NCBI GenBank assembly: GCA_024401825.1
Contig: JAKSKF010000005.1
Span: 1 to 64,000 of the forward strand
Origin: Bacteroidales bacterium
GTDB taxonomy: Bacteria; Bacteroidota; Bacteroidia; Bacteroidales; UBA932
Direction of reading: 5' to 3'
Length of the DNA: 64,000 nt
Numbering within the stretch: the first letter of the stretch is position 1; each line of letters starts with the position of its first letter. The notes beneath the pieces are model-generated. The model ran no database searches, was not told where the DNA came from, and saw only the letters and a list, made by a program, of their open reading frames with translations. Below are positions 1 to 9,799 of the stretch, in pieces. The position numbers and the translations under genes are program-made.

Positions 1-739
1 GCGTCTGAATCATGTCTGGTTCCGGCGGGGTTGTCAGCTGCTCATTGCTCAAGTCCAGGGATGTAAGCAAGGACAGCGACAATCGAGAGGACTTGACATT
101 GGTTTCGATTAGCCTTATCTGCTGCCTTGCGGACTTGACTTCGGCTTCCATCGACTTGAGGTCCATCGTTGATATTCCGCCTTCGTCGTGGATGGACTTC
201 ATCTTGGCAAGATTGCTTTCCAGCACTGCCATCCTTCCTTCCGCCTGTTTATGTCGCTCTTCCAGCAGCAATATGGAGAAGAACACTTCATCCACCTGCC
301 TTTGGAGTTCATACAATGACACCTCGAGTTCAGCTTCATCCTTCGCGGCCACAGCCTCTGCGGTCTTCTTTCCGAGAGAGGATGCGCCGCCGTCCCAGAT
401 ATTCTGGGTGACGCTGGCGCCGACCTGATACTGCCAAGGCTGTTCCTTCTTTCCGGAAAGGTCAATCATAGAGGCCATCTTTCCGATTAACTCTCCCAAA
501 TCCACCGCATCGGTGACGTTGCTCAGCCAGGCTCCGCCGCCGCCAAGTTCCAGGCGCGGCAGCCAGGAGAGAGATGCATTGTGGACATTGCATTCCTTCG
601 TGGAGCGGATAAGGTCGTACCTGCGCACGAGCGGATAGTTCTCCCGCGCCTTGTCCCGACACTCCTGAAGGGTGACCGAGGCGTTCGCGGAAAAATTGAA
701 GGCCAGAATGGCCACTAGTATGGTGGATAAACTTCTCAT
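1..739 (-). CDS. TolC-like outer membrane efflux protein (3' end beyond window)
   Basis: An open frame with no stop runs from an ATG at 739 to the window edge, giving 246 residues of the N-terminal part. It starts with a signal peptide (about residues 1-20). It continues with the TolC-family opening pattern (TLQEC, then A-x-x-N-Y-P-L) and a beta-strand segment containing QNIWDGG, followed by long helical, Lys/Glu-rich stretches with many Leu, as expected for TolC helical hairpins. Proteins of this family form the outer membrane channel of tripartite efflux or secretion systems. The partner genes (inner membrane pump and adaptor) would lie outside the window, so the substrate is unknown. Family assignment is fairly secure; specific function is not. 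Confidence 0.8.
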   Translation of the reverse strand, partial: MRSLSTILVAILAFNFSANASVTLQECRDKARENYPLVRRYDLIRSTKECNVHNASLSWLPRLELGGGGAWLSNVTDAVDLGELIGKMASMIDLSGKKEQPWQYQVGASVTQNIWDGGASSLGKKTAEAVAAKDEAELEVSLYELQRQVDEVFFSILLLEERHKQAEGRMAVLESNLAKMKSIHDEGGISTMDLKSMEAEVKSARQQIRLIETNVKSSRLSLSLLTSLDLSNEQLTTPPEPDMIQT

Positions 740-1109
740 TAACCGTTATCAGTTTACTAAGTTCAGTTATTACCTATAAAGATACACTAAAAATTCCAAA
801 CGGCAGCCATCGGAGTGACAAAACATATTTGTCCGCGTGCATTGCAGGCATCCGTCATCATTCATACAGGCAGATGTTTTTTACACACTGAGTATCCATA
901 ATACGCGAAACCGGCTTGCCGGACAATTCCAACAAGCCGATTGCCTTTCTTCCAGTCTCCTCCGTTGATTGGGGAACCGGGCGATGGCCAGCAGTTTAGT
1001 TGTAGTCATTGCGGCATTCCCCGTCAATTCGACCTTCAAAATCGAAACTTGTTATAGGTGTAGTTCTTGTTCTGTACGTCATACCAGTCATACTTGCCGG
1101 TTCCGAAAT
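740..1109. other. 370-bp intergenic region without a clear gene
   Basis: No convincing complete gene is visible. On the minus strand, two short open stretches have coding-like composition but no start: one right after the stop at 1110 reads NFGTGKYDWYDVQNKNYTYN in the +1 frame and ends near 1041, and another contains NGGDWKKGNRLVGIVRQAGF around 900-970. They may be decayed 3' remnants of the neighbouring lipoprotein gene. A 7/8 match to the Bacteroidetes -7 box lies at 777-784 (minus), 38 bases before the TolC-like start, with no matching -33 element. Confidence 0.4.
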
Positions 1110-2354
1110 TTACGGCCAAACGTTTTGTACAGAAGAAGATGAACTTGTATCCTGAGTCTTAGCGAGGGCATCCGATGCAAAATAGACCGGAACGAACCCT
1201 GTCGTGAAGTCCGAGATACCGTTGCAGACGTTGACTGCTACCGTGAGCGCATTGCCGGCATCAGCAGGAAGATTTCCGCTTATGTCCGCCTTTATTTCCA
1301 CGGTTCCCCTGGCCTCGTCCACGGTGAATGAGCTTATCGTCTTGACGGTATCGATGCTCACTGCCTTGGTAAGGGCTTCGTTCGTCAGTATCCTGACATT
1401 CTCTTTCTTCAGTCCCTTGACCGCATTGGCCGGACTGACGATGAAATTGAGTTCGAGCTCATCTCCCTCGGCCTTCACGCTTCCGTCGCTGTACGCGGGA
1501 ATGATTGTCACGGTCTGAATCATCTTCTCAAGAGCGTCAACCCTGCCCGTGAGCGCATCCACCGCCGACTCCAGGGCGGCCACCCTTGTGTCGAGAGCCG
1601 TAATCCTGACGTTCACCTTGTCGATTGAATCCCGGAGGGCAGTCGTGAGTTTTCCCTCGCTGGTCTCGATTGCCGACTTGACGGCAGCCTTGTACTCCCT
1701 GCGGATGTTTGCCTTGGCAGTGTCAACCGCCACCTTTACCTTTGTGAGCTCGGCGGCGAGACTGTCAATGTCAGCCTTGCCTGTCTTGTCTTTCAGCGCA
1801 TCGATTTCCGACTGCATCGCCCCAAGTTTTGCATCTATCCGGGCCGCCGTGTAGTATTCGTCGAGCCGTCCGTTCACCCAACTCTTCAGGGATGATATGC
1901 AGCCCGCGATTTCGCTTGCGAGTTTAGTGTCGAGTTTGCCTATTCTCGCATCTATCCCGGCGATGGTGTCGCAGGTCCACTGGTGCTGCTCGAGCGTTGC
2001 GAACGTAGCCAGCACCCATTCGGTGGTGGCATAATTCCTCAGGTTGTCGTCCGTATAAGCCCTGAGTTCGTCGATTCTCAGGCCGAGGGTTGCGTCGGCC
2101 TTGCGGAGCTCTTCCATCACCTCCTTGGTCGGGGCGTATTTCATCAGGTCCTGAACGTTCTTCCTGATGGTTCCCAGGTCCGAGATGCTCAGGTTGATTG
2201 CCTGCAACTGAGTCTTGACCGAGGCAATCTGCTCGCTCTCTATTCCGCTGACCCTCTTCTCCAAATCGTCGATGCGCCCGTTTATCTTCGTGCAGGAACC
2301 CGACAGTCCTGCAATCAGGACGGCAAGGCAAAGTATTGAAATTGTCTTTTTCAT
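1110..2354 (-). CDS. Coiled-coil lipoprotein with C-terminal Ig-like region, unknown function
   Basis: The chosen start (ATG at 2354) gives a lipoprotein signal with Cys at residue 21. A longer frame begins at 2390, where its ATG overlaps the stop of the upstream mannosidase gene as TGATG, so translational coupling there is possible; the signal peptide favours the later ATG. Residues about 25-290 are heptad-rich (repeated LEKRV, ALDTRVAALE and VDALEK type segments) and should form a long coiled coil. The last ~110 residues are beta-rich, ending near TGFVPVYF. The protein closes with a Ser-rich tail and VQNVWP that looks unlike a natural family end. It is the last gene of the mannosidase operon. 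It may be a surface spacer or binding protein; I do not recognise a specific function. Confidence 0.65.
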   Translation of the reverse strand: MKKTISILCLAVLIAGLSGSCTKINGRIDDLEKRVSGIESEQIASVKTQLQAINLSISDLGTIRKNVQDLMKYAPTKEVMEELRKADATLGLRIDELRAYTDDNLRNYATTEWVLATFATLEQHQWTCDTIAGIDARIGKLDTKLASEIAGCISSLKSWVNGRLDEYYTAARIDAKLGAMQSEIDALKDKTGKADIDSLAAELTKVKVAVDTAKANIRREYKAAVKSAIETSEGKLTTALRDSIDKVNVRITALDTRVAALESAVDALTGRVDALEKMIQTVTIIPAYSDGSVKAEGDELELNFIVSPANAVKGLKKENVRILTNEALTKAVSIDTVKTISSFTVDEARGTVEIKADISGNLPADAGNALTVAVNVCNGISDFTTGFVPVYFASDALAKTQDTSSSSSVQNVWP

Positions 2355-2389
2355 TCCCAATATGTATTTGTATTCCATCTGAACCTTCA

Positions 2390-5300
2390 TCAGATTATAT
2401 CCAGAAGGCCGATTTTCCCTTCATCCACAAGTTTCAGAATCAGTTCCCCGAACAGGGTGTTCTGCCAGGCGAACCAGTCTCTGGTGTAATGGGCGGGGTC
2501 GTCCACGTTGAACGCCTCGTGCATGAAGCCCGTCCCGGCATCGGTAGTCATCAGCTGCAGTATGCAGTCCTGAATCTCCTCGTCCGAGGTGGATGTGAAG
2601 GCCCTCATCATTATGCTCATCGGCCAGATATAGTCGTGACCGATGTGGGGGCCTCCTATGCCCTCTCCGGCGGCTCCTTCGAAGCGATAGGGGTTGCTTG
2701 CGCTAAGGACGAAGTTCCTGGTGTTCTGATAAATCTCGTCGTTGATGTCGATGTCTCCCAGATAGGCCATGGCGAGCAGGGACGGCACATTGGAATCGTC
2801 CATCAGAAGGGCGTTCCCGAACCCGTCCACCTCGTAGGCGAATATCTTACCGAACTCGGGATGGTTTACGACCGCATACTTGTACAGGGCCTCCTCCACC
2901 TCGGCGGCAAGACTGAGGCATTCGTCGGCGAGTTCCTTCTCGGAGTTCACGGTCTGAAGTATCTCGGCGGCCTTTCGCAGGCTGGTGACGGCAAAGAAAT
3001 TGGACGGCACGAGGAAATCCAGGATGGTGGCGTCGTCAGACGGCCTGAACGCAGACGCTATGAGACCTACGGGATTCACGGGGTTGCCGTAGCCGTAGTT
3101 GCACTTCATATCATACTGCCTGTCGCAGACCCTGGTGAAATGGTAAGAGCCCTTGCCCTCCTTGCGCTGCTGGTCGCGGAACACGTCGAGGACCTTCCCG
3201 ATGGCCTCCACCCAGACGGAATCGAAGATGGAGCCGTCCCCCGTCTTCTTCCAGTATTCATAAGCCAGACGGATGGGATAACAGTCAGAATCTATCTCCC
3301 ACTTGCGCTCGTGCAGTTCCGGCTTCATATCGGTGTCGTCAGACACCCATTCGGAACCTGTGGGGCCGTAATTGAAAGCGTTGGCGAAAGGGTCTATGCA
3401 CAGGCACTTGAACTGCCTGCGGATTGTGCCCTCGAGCATCCTGCGAATCACAGGGTCGTCGCAGAAACGCAGATACGGCCACACCTGGGCCCCGCTGTCC
3501 CTCAGCCACATTGCGTGAATGTCGCCGGTATAGACGAATGTGTCGGGGTGTCCGTTGCCGTCGTCATCGTAGAAATGAACGGTGGTGTCCAGAGTGTTGG
3601 GGAAGCAGTTGGCGAACATCCATCCCAGACGGGCGTTGGGTATTGCCGCCTGAACCTCCTGTATCGTCTTCTCAATGACCGGGCTGGTGAAGAGCCTTGA
3701 TTCGGGCGCGGGCCGCTTGCTGACATACTCGTCAGGCTCGTCGGCGCAGTACCACAGCCGATGGGCGTCTCCCATCACCAGACGGAGTTCTCCTCCCGCC
3801 ATAATGTCCGCATACCCGATATACGGCTTGGTGTACGGTTTGCCGTTCAGGTATATCCTCTGTATGTATCTGTTGGTGTCGGAATTGTTCTCTGCTATGA
3901 TTTTGAACTGCCTGTCCCCCTCGAGGCGGAGTGTGGCCTCGTCAAACAGAGGAGAGCCGAACCAGTATCTGCCTCCGGCGGGTTCTACCTGATAGAAGCC
4001 GAGGGACGAGAGTATGTACCAGGCGCTCATCTGACCCACGTCCTCGTTGCCGGAAAGACCGTCAGGCAAGGTCGAGTACTGCTCCGCGCAAATCTTCCTC
4101 ACCAGGTCGGCCGTCTTCCAGGGCTTGCCCGCCATAGTGTAGAAATATGCGATGTGATGGCTGGGCTCGTTGCCGTGCGCATACTGGCCAATCATTCCGG
4201 AGATGTCGCTGGACGCATCCTCTCCCTCTATCTCCTCGTTGGCCGCGAACAGTTTGTCAAGGTACTTCACAAGTACGTCGCGTCCGAGCTGTCTGCGGTC
4301 TATGTAACTGTCATAGTCGCCGGTGGATGCGAAGCAGCCGGCGAGTCCCTTGAAATCGTGAGGGACCAGCCAGGTGTACTGCCAGGCGGTACCCTCGCAG
4401 TAATCATCCTCCCTGTGCGATGACCTGTACGGGTTGAAAGGTTCACGGAACCGTCCCTTGCTGTCCACACCGCGCATAAATCCGCTTTCAGGGTCGAAGT
4501 GGCGCCTGTAGGACTCGCTCCTTTCCTTGAAATAGGCATAATCCTCTTCCCTGCCCATTTTCAGGGCCACCTGAGACAGGGCCCAGTCCGCGATGGCGTA
4601 TTCCATATCGTAGGCCACCGACTCGTTGAAAAGCTCGCAGGGAATGTACCCGTATTTCATCCTCAGGTCCTGTCCCCTGTCCGGGCGCAGGGCGGATGCC
4701 TTCATTGCGTCGTATGCCAGCTGGACGTCAAAGCCGTCGAATCCCTTCAGTACGGCGTCGGCAGTGACGCAGATTCCCGGATTGCCCACCATACAGTCGG
4801 TCTCGCATCCCATAAGATGCCATACGGGAAGCTTGCCCTGTTTCCTGTATATGTCAAGGAAACTGTTTATCACGTCATCCATCCTTTCCGAATGGATAAT
4901 TGAATACAGAGGCATCTGGGCCCTGTAGGTGTCCCAGAGGGAGAAAGTCGTGTAGCGCAGCGGCTCGTCGGCGTCGCAGAACAGCGACGGAGCCACCATA
5001 GAGTGGTACATCGCGGTGTAGAACACCTTGCGGGCATTCTCGTCCGAGGTCTTGATTTCCACCTTTCCGAGCGCCTTGTTCCAGGCTTCCCTTGCGGCGG
5101 CCCTGGCGGCTTCGAAGTTCCATCCCGGAAGTTCGGCGGCGAGGTTCGCCGCGGCATTGTCGCAGGAAGAGGGGGATATGGCAACCTTCGCCTCAAGGGT
5201 AACGGCGTTCGGGAATTTCAGGAGCCAGTGATGGTCCGCGGCCTGAGTGCAGGATTCGAACGGAGTCGAGAACTCGGCGTGAAACCAGATTTTCTGGTCG

Positions 5301-5896
5301 TCGGCCCAACCCTTGGAGAAGCGGTACCCCTGAATGTGGGTGTCGTCAACGACGACAATGCTGTCCGCAGTCACCGCATCCCAGCATCCCCCGTTCTGCA
5401 AGTCAAAGACGAGGGCGGCGTCGGAAGCGTCGGAAGGGAAGGTGTACCGATGGTAACCGACCCTCTCCGTCGCGGTGAGTTCAACCTTCACACCGCTTTT
5501 CCGCAGGGCGACGGTGTAATATCCGGGTTCGCACCTCTCTTCGGAGCGCACAGCCTCGTCCGCCACTGCGGCGCGGGAGTAATCGCTGACGGCGGAAGTG
5601 ACGGGAAGCACGGTGACGTCAAAGAGGTCCCCTATTCCGGTTCCGCTCAGATGAGTGTGGCTGAAACCTATGACGGTACTGTCGCTCTCGTGATATCCGG
5701 AGCACCAGTCCCAACTTTCAGGGACACTGGTGGGTCCGAGCTGCACGGCTCCGAAAGGGACGTTGGCGCCCACAAACACGTGTCCGTGGCCACCGGTTCC
5801 GATAGTGGTGTCGACATAGGAGGCAAGGTCCTCGGTTATGGGGGCTGTGCATCCTGCGAGCAGCGCCGCCATTGAGAGCAAAATCAGTCGTTTCAT
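2390..5896 (-). CDS. GH92-GH125 fusion: exo-alpha-mannosidase lipoprotein
   Basis: This is a lipoprotein (Cys16) with two complete catalytic modules. Residues ~25-725 are GH92: an N-terminal segment with [25 protein letters not shown] and [11 protein letters not shown], and a later [12 protein letters not shown] plus [12 protein letters not shown], the latter holding family acid residues. GH92 enzymes are Ca-dependent inverting exo-alpha-mannosidases. Residues ~735-1168 are GH125 (formerly DUF1237), seen as [31 protein letters not shown] and [18 protein letters not shown]125 members are exo-alpha-1,6-mannosidases. Each half is close to the usual single-domain length, so this is a fusion and not two fragments. 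The start overlaps the GH130 stop as ATGA. With GH130 upstream, the likely substrate is mannose-capped N-glycan. Linkage specificity is inferred from family only. Confidence 0.9.
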   Translation of the reverse strand: MKRLILLSMAALLAGCTAPITEDLASYVDTTIGTGGHGHVFVGANVPFGAVQLGPTSVPESWDWCSGYHESDSTVIGFSHTHLSGTGIGDLFDVTVLPVTSAVSDYSRAAVADEAVRSEERCEPGYYTVALRKSGVKVELTATERVGYHRYTFPSDASDAALVFDLQNGGCWDAVTADSIVVVDDTHIQGYRFSKGWADDQKIWFHAEFSTPFESCTQAADHHWLLKFPNAVTLEAKVAISPSSCDNAAANLAAELPGWNFEAARAAAREAWNKALGKVEIKTSDENARKVFYTAMYHSMVAPSLFCDADEPLRYTTFSLWDTYRAQMPLYSIIHSERMDDVINSFLDIYRKQGKLPVWHLMGCETDCMVGNPGICVTADAVLKGFDGFDVQLAYDAMKASALRPDRGQDLRMKYGYIPCELFNESVAYDMEYAIADWALSQVALKMGREEDYAYFKERSESYRRHFDPESGFMRGVDSKGRFREPFNPYRSSHREDDYCEGTAWQYTWLVPHDFKGLAGCFASTGDYDSYIDRRQLGRDVLVKYLDKLFAANEEIEGEDASSDISGMIGQYAHGNEPSHHIAYFYTMAGKPWKTADLVRKICAEQYSTLPDGLSGNEDVGQMSAWYILSSLGFYQVEPAGGRYWFGSPLFDEATLRLEGDRQFKIIAENNSDTNRYIQRIYLNGKPYTKPYIGYADIMAGGELRLVMGDAHRLWYCADEPDEYVSKRPAPESRLFTSPVIEKTIQEVQAAIPNARLGWMFANCFPNTLDTTVHFYDDDGNGHPDTFVYTGDIHAMWLRDSGAQVWPYLRFCDDPVIRRMLEGTIRRQFKCLCIDPFANAFNYGPTGSEWVSDDTDMKPELHERKWEIDSDCYPIRLAYEYWKKTGDGSIFDSVWVEAIGKVLDVFRDQQRKEGKGSYHFTRVCDRQYDMKCNYGYGNPVNPVGLIASAFRPSDDATILDFLVPSNFFAVTSLRKAAEILQTVNSEKELADECLSLAAEVEEALYKYAVVNHPEFGKIFAYEVDGFGNALLMDDSNVPSLLAMAYLGDIDINDEIYQNTRNFVLSASNPYRFEGAAGEGIGGPHIGHDYIWPMSIMMRAFTSTSDEEIQDCILQLMTTDAGTGFMHEAFNVDDPAHYTRDWFAWQNTLFGELILKLVDEGKIGLLDII

Positions 5897-6870
5897 AATA
5901 TGGATGTTTCTTTCGTAAACTTGATGATTTCATCTATGTAGCCGAAGCACAGTCCGACGACGGTGTCGGCGCAACCGTAATAGACGGCCACCCTGCCCGT
6001 CGCGGGGTCGTGAAGGGTGGCGCAGGGGAAGCAGACGTTGGGCACGTCGCCCGTACATTCATACAGGGTTTCCGGATGCAGCAGATACGGTCCCGTCCTT
6101 GCAATCACTTTCCAGGGTTCATCCAGGTCCAGGAGCGCCGCTCCGAAGGAATAGTTGCAGCCCTGGCAGGTCTTGTGCACTCCGTGATAGAAAAGCAGCC
6201 AGCCCTCCGGCGTCTCTATGGGAACGGGGCCCGCCCCTATCTTGTGACACTGCCAGGCGCTCTTCTCGAAGTCGGAAGGGCCCATCACAAAACGGTGGCG
6301 TCCCCAATATTCGAGGTCCGGCGATTCGGAATAGAAGATGTCCCCGAAAGGAGTGTGGCCCGTATCGCTCGGGCGGGACAGCATGGCGAACTTCCCGTTG
6401 ATTTTGCGGGGAAACAGCACTCCGTTGCGGTTGTACGGCAGGAAGGCGTTCTCCAACTGGTGGAAAGTCTTGAAATCCGTGGTCCAGGCGACCCCTATCG
6501 TGGGGCCGTGGTATCCGTTGCACCAGGTAACGTAGTATTTGTCCTCAATCCTGCAGACGCGGGGGTCGTAACCGTACACCCACTTCCCCACTTCGGGAAT
6601 GTCACAGTCGAACTTTATGGTCTGGGGATTCAGTCTCCAGTTGATGCCGTCGTCGGAGAAACCGGCGTGCAGGGTCATCCTTATATTGGTGTCATCGCAG
6701 CGGAAGACACCGGCATAACCGTCGCCGAACGGCACCACTGCGGAATTGAAGATACTGTTTGAGTTCGGAAGCAGGTTGCGCGGAATCACCGGATTGGCGC
6801 TGTATCTCCACATCACTGTCCTGCAATTCGCCGGACGGTCTTCCCACGGCATATTTTCCAGTCTTGTCAT
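5893..6870 (-). CDS. GH130 beta-mannoside phosphorylase or hydrolase
   Basis: GH130 (old DUF377) five-bladed propeller enzyme with no signal peptide, so probably cytoplasmic. Diagnostic stretches are an NPVIPRN start, [16 protein letters not shown] with the Asp that serves as proton donor in the family, [13 protein letters not shown], and [20 protein letters not shown]130 enzymes mostly phosphorolyse beta-1,4-mannosides, and those next to GH92 genes in Bacteroidetes typically act on Man-beta-1,4-GlcNAc from the N-glycan core; that role is inference here. I chose ATG 6870 (MTRLEN), which lies 7 bases after the stop of the CBM9-like gene with AGAGACAAG before it. A longer frame from 6900 would overlap that gene by 23 bases. 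The 3' end overlaps the next gene by ATGA. Confidence 0.88.
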   Translation of the reverse strand: MTRLENMPWEDRPANCRTVMWRYSANPVIPRNLLPNSNSIFNSAVVPFGDGYAGVFRCDDTNIRMTLHAGFSDDGINWRLNPQTIKFDCDIPEVGKWVYGYDPRVCRIEDKYYVTWCNGYHGPTIGVAWTTDFKTFHQLENAFLPYNRNGVLFPRKINGKFAMLSRPSDTGHTPFGDIFYSESPDLEYWGRHRFVMGPSDFEKSAWQCHKIGAGPVPIETPEGWLLFYHGVHKTCQGCNYSFGAALLDLDEPWKVIARTGPYLLHPETLYECTGDVPNVCFPCATLHDPATGRVAVYYGCADTVVGLCFGYIDEIIKFTKETSIL

Positions 6871-6877
6871 CTTGTCT

Positions 6878-7648
6878 CTATTCTGATTGAATTTCAGCAC
6901 TTATCTCCTGAGGCGCGTCTCCGTCACAGAAGCGCACGTATCCCCATTTGTCCGGGACGTGGATATCCACCTTGCCGGTGGGAGCCCACACCCAGTTCTC
7001 CTCGGGGCCGCCCGTCTTTAGCCACTCCACGCGGGAGAAGTTCATCCTCCACACCTTATGGTCTCTCGGGTCGTCGAATCCGCGTTCCAGGGCATCGAAG
7101 GGAATCGCCATCTCCACATACCAGGCGCGGTCCCTGTCATCCTTCCTGTTGAGCGTCCCTTCCTTGGAAACGGCAATCTTGAGGCCCTTGCAGTCCCAGT
7201 TCATTATGAACTGTCCGCCGTCGCTGTACGGCTTTTCCATCATAAGGTCCATTATGGTGCCGAAGGCGTTGTTCTCTATCTCGTAATAGAGCTTGCCGTC
7301 TCCGTACGGGTCAATGAACACCTCGAAATCATTGTCGTGGTATATTATGTCGTCGTGTTTCCTGATTGATGCGGTTATGTTCTCTTCTTCGATGGAAGCC
7401 CCCACATACAGGTATTTGTCATCCCAAATCATCTTCACCGTAGTCTTCATTACGGGAGCGGGAAAGTCCTCTCCCCTGATGTCGACGAACGGGGCGCTCG
7501 GAACGGCGTTTTTCCAGGCCTTCTCCTTAAGGCGGCCGTCTATCCTTATCCTGTCTCCGGTGCGCTGTGCATCATAAACGCGGGCGGGAGCCTGGGCATT
7601 AAGCGCAAAAGGCAGCGCCAGCGTCAGAACTGTCAAAAGTCTCTTCAT
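6878..7648 (-). CDS. Secreted CBM9-like carbohydrate-binding protein
   Basis: A signal peptide (about residues 1-20, ending LNAQA) is followed by a single beta-sandwich of the CBM9/DOMON-like type. Visible family features are [10 protein letters not shown] near the start, [16 protein letters not shown], the acidic [18 protein letters not shown] segment that supplies metal or sugar contacts, and [12 protein letters not shown] near the end. There is no catalytic domain. At 256 residues it matches the stand-alone members found in Bacteroidetes glycan-use loci. It probably binds a glycan end or a released sugar in the periplasm. It is packed between the GH29 and GH130 genes of the same operon (4 and 7 bases apart), which implies co-expression with mannose-glycan breakdown. 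The ligand is unknown. Confidence 0.8.
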   Translation of the reverse strand: MKRLLTVLTLALPFALNAQAPARVYDAQRTGDRIRIDGRLKEKAWKNAVPSAPFVDIRGEDFPAPVMKTTVKMIWDDKYLYVGASIEEENITASIRKHDDIIYHDNDFEVFIDPYGDGKLYYEIENNAFGTIMDLMMEKPYSDGGQFIMNWDCKGLKIAVSKEGTLNRKDDRDRAWYVEMAIPFDALERGFDDPRDHKVWRMNFSRVEWLKTGGPEENWVWAPTGKVDIHVPDKWGYVRFCDGDAPQEISAEIQSE

Positions 7649-7652
7649 ATCT

Positions 7653-9017
7653 CTAATAATTGTTAAAACTCATCACCTGACCTGAACCGCGATACAGTTC
7701 CAGCGGCCCGTCAAGTTCCAGGGCCAGCACAGTGACCGCCTCGTCCAGTACGTCCTTGGGCACATTGATGTAATAGACGCCCGGCACCTCGCTCCAATCT
7801 ATGTCATTGTAGAGTTTCCAGTCCAGAGTCCTGTCCGTACCCACGACGCGGACTTTCTTTATGCGGGTCTTCAGGCCCTTGACCTCTATGGACTCGTTGG
7901 GGGCGTAAGGCAGATAGACATAAAGTATGTCACCCGCCTTGTTGAGTGTGGTATAGCCCTGAACGTGACCGTCGGGGATGCCGGCGCGGGTGGGATACAC
8001 CGCCTCGGAGTGCTTGCCTATCCATCGTCCCAGATATTTGAGGGCCCGGACCTCCTCTTCGGGAATGGTGCCGTCGGCGCGGGGGCCGATGTCAAGGAGC
8101 AGGTTGCCGCCCAGGGACATACAGTTCACCAGCATACGGAGCAGGGTCATATTTGACTTGAAATTCCTGTCCCTCTTCTGGAAACCCCAGGAATCATTTA
8201 TGGTCATACAGGTTTCCCACCAGCGGTCTGCGGGTTTCACCACGGGCACACCCAGTTCCGGGGTCGCATAGTCCCCGTTGCCCTGGATTCGGGAATTGAG
8301 GATGACGTCCGGGTTGGTCTCGCGCAGCATTGCCACGAGCCGGGGCGCCCTCCATTCCTCCGAGGAGAACTCCCAATCGCCGTCAAACCAGTAGAGGTCG
8401 GGATGATAGGCATCGTTGAGCTCCTTCATCTGGGCGAAGTTGAACTCACAGAAGTGGTTCCACCTCTGGGGGTCATCTTTTATGTCGTATTTCTGCGGGC
8501 CGGTGCGGGAGATGTTCGGGTAATCCTCGCGCGGCCAGTCTATCAGGGAATAATACAGACCGAGTTTCAGCCCTCCCTGGCGGCGGACCTCATCCACGAA
8601 AGGAGTCAGGACATCACGCCCCGCCGCGCAGCTCTTCACCGTACTGACATCCCCGGCGCGAGTGTCCCAGAGAGCCACTCCGTCGTGATGCTTGGACGTT
8701 ATTACCGTGTATCTGGCGCCGCTCTCCTTTATCAGGCGGACCCATTCCGCAGGGTCATATCTGCACGCGGTGAAATCGGCCTTCTGAGCCATATAGGTTT
8801 CCATACTAACCCTCTTGTTGTAGACGGGCCAGCTTTCCCCCCAGTCTCCGCGGGAATATATTCCCCAGTGGATGAATATGCCGAGCTTGGCCTGGGAGAA
8901 CCATTCCATTCTCTGCTCCTTTTGGGCGGGAGTCTCCGCCCCGGGTTCCGACGGCTTGAAGGACACCGCCGTCAAGGATACGGCCAGCGTCAGTACGGTT
9001 GCGATTAATCTCTTCAT
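7653..9017 (-). CDS. GH29 alpha-L-fucosidase
   Basis: Secreted retaining alpha-fucosidase. After a signal peptide come WFSQAKLGIFIHWGIYS (the typical GH29 opening), YTVITSKHHDGVALWDT, LGLYYSLIDWPREDY and WFDGDWEF with the nucleophile Asp near residue 211. GGNLLLDIGPRADGTIPEEE closes the barrel. A beta-sandwich of about 90 residues follows, as usual for GH29. ATG 9017 (MKRLIATV) is preferred to an upstream start at 9062, because the latter would run into the preceding gene and lacks a signal peptide. Fucose removal fits core or antenna fucose on glycoproteins; the linkage cannot be told from sequence alone. Confidence 0.92.
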   Translation of the reverse strand: MKRLIATVLTLAVSLTAVSFKPSEPGAETPAQKEQRMEWFSQAKLGIFIHWGIYSRGDWGESWPVYNKRVSMETYMAQKADFTACRYDPAEWVRLIKESGARYTVITSKHHDGVALWDTRAGDVSTVKSCAAGRDVLTPFVDEVRRQGGLKLGLYYSLIDWPREDYPNISRTGPQKYDIKDDPQRWNHFCEFNFAQMKELNDAYHPDLYWFDGDWEFSSEEWRAPRLVAMLRETNPDVILNSRIQGNGDYATPELGVPVVKPADRWWETCMTINDSWGFQKRDRNFKSNMTLLRMLVNCMSLGGNLLLDIGPRADGTIPEEEVRALKYLGRWIGKHSEAVYPTRAGIPDGHVQGYTTLNKAGDILYVYLPYAPNESIEVKGLKTRIKKVRVVGTDRTLDWKLYNDIDWSEVPGVYYINVPKDVLDEAVTVLALELDGPLELYRGSGQVMSFNNY

Positions 9018-9024
9018 ATCATTG

Positions 9025-9702
9025 TCATTGTTTTGTTTCTGCGGGAGCCTGTTCACTGTCATATATGAACTCGAATATCCTCCGGGCCTCCTCGGCGTTT
9101 CTCATAGTGAGGTTGTTGGAACGCAGGAATTTCCTTATGGCGGAAGCCTTGGCGGGGAAACTGCCGTAAAGGTCGGAGGGCCTGCGGATTCTGTATTCCC
9201 GGCCTTCCCTGACCCAGAAGTAGGTGTTTTCATTCTCCACGGTCCAGACGTCCGTCCTGTCCTCGAACTTGCCTATGTTCGCGTAGGAGTATTCCGAATT
9301 GAGACCAGGAACCTGCATCACTTCCACTTTCTGGCGGGTGACCGTCCCCATAGCCCCTATCTTGCCGGCGGGAGTGTCACGGAATCTCCAATTTATGTAA
9401 AGATTGCCGAACGAGGCGCGCAGGAATTCACAAAGGCAGTCATTCCGCCACACAAACTTGCGTCCGTCCACGTAGAGGGTGTCTATCACGGGACAGTTTG
9501 TCATTTCCATCACCTCCTCTCCCTGCAGGTAGTAGATTTTCTGATACTTTGCGTCAATCTGTATCCTGCCGCTCGTACGCACCCTGTTCTTAAGCGTGAA
9601 AACCGCCGGAGTGTAATCCTCGAACAAATAGATGGGTTCCTGCGAGAAGACCTCGGAGGAAATCGCAGCAAGAAGTGCCAGTATCAGAATAACACGTTTC
9701 AT
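9025..9702 (-). CDS. Secreted protein of unknown function
   Basis: A signal peptide (about residues 1-20, ending VFSQ) precedes a 205-residue mature protein rich in beta-type segments and aromatic residues, such as YYLQGEEVMEMTNCPVID, FVWRNDCLCEFL and DVWTVENENTYFWVREGREY. The C-terminal third is helical and charged (RKFLRSNNLTMRNAEEARRI), ending EQAPAETKQ. I do not recognise a family. It is the first gene of the operon that continues with GH29, CBM9, GH130 and GH92-GH125, and it follows the terminator of the SusCD unit, so it probably has its own promoter just upstream. Its position suggests a role tied to the mannosidase operon, but no activity can be proposed. Confidence 0.7.
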   Translation of the reverse strand: MKRVILILALLAAISSEVFSQEPIYLFEDYTPAVFTLKNRVRTSGRIQIDAKYQKIYYLQGEEVMEMTNCPVIDTLYVDGRKFVWRNDCLCEFLRASFGNLYINWRFRDTPAGKIGAMGTVTRQKVEVMQVPGLNSEYSYANIGKFEDRTDVWTVENENTYFWVREGREYRIRRPSDLYGSFPAKASAIRKFLRSNNLTMRNAEEARRIFEFIYDSEQAPAETKQ

Positions 9703-9724
9703 AACCTGCCTATCCTAAAACATA

Positions 9725-9732
9725 CAAACTTA
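9725..9732 (-). promoter_or_regulatory. Candidate -7 box upstream of the mannosidase operon
   Basis: The minus strand reads TAAGTTTG, an exact match to the Bacteroidetes -7 pattern TAnnTTTG, 22 bases before the ATG at 9702 and just downstream of the SusCD terminator. A TTTG occurs only 11 bases further upstream, which is too close for the usual 19-base spacing, so the -33 element is unclear. Confidence 0.45.
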
Positions 9733-9744
9733 ACGAAAAATTGC

Positions 9745-9778
9745 AAAAAAAAGAAGAGCCGGGGAAATCCGGCTCTTC
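9745..9778 (-). terminator. Rho-independent terminator of the first SusCD unit
   Basis: A perfect 10-bp stem (GAAGAGCCGG with CCGGCTCTTC, 9753-9762 and 9769-9778) with a 6-base loop is followed on the minus strand by eight T residues. It sits 22 bases after the SusD stop and separates the SusCD transcript from the mannosidase operon. Confidence 0.93.
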
Positions 9779-9799
9779 GATTGATATGGAATTACAAGA

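Noticed and set aside
2336..3700. Long open frame (454 codons) on the plus strand opposite the GH92-GH125 gene; similar long antisense frames opposite the sialidase fusion (22988-24439) and the esterase/fucosidase pair (39428-40795)
   Set aside because: They lie wholly antisense to genes with clear domains, have no signal or recognisable motif, and are expected from the GC-rich codon use of the true genes.
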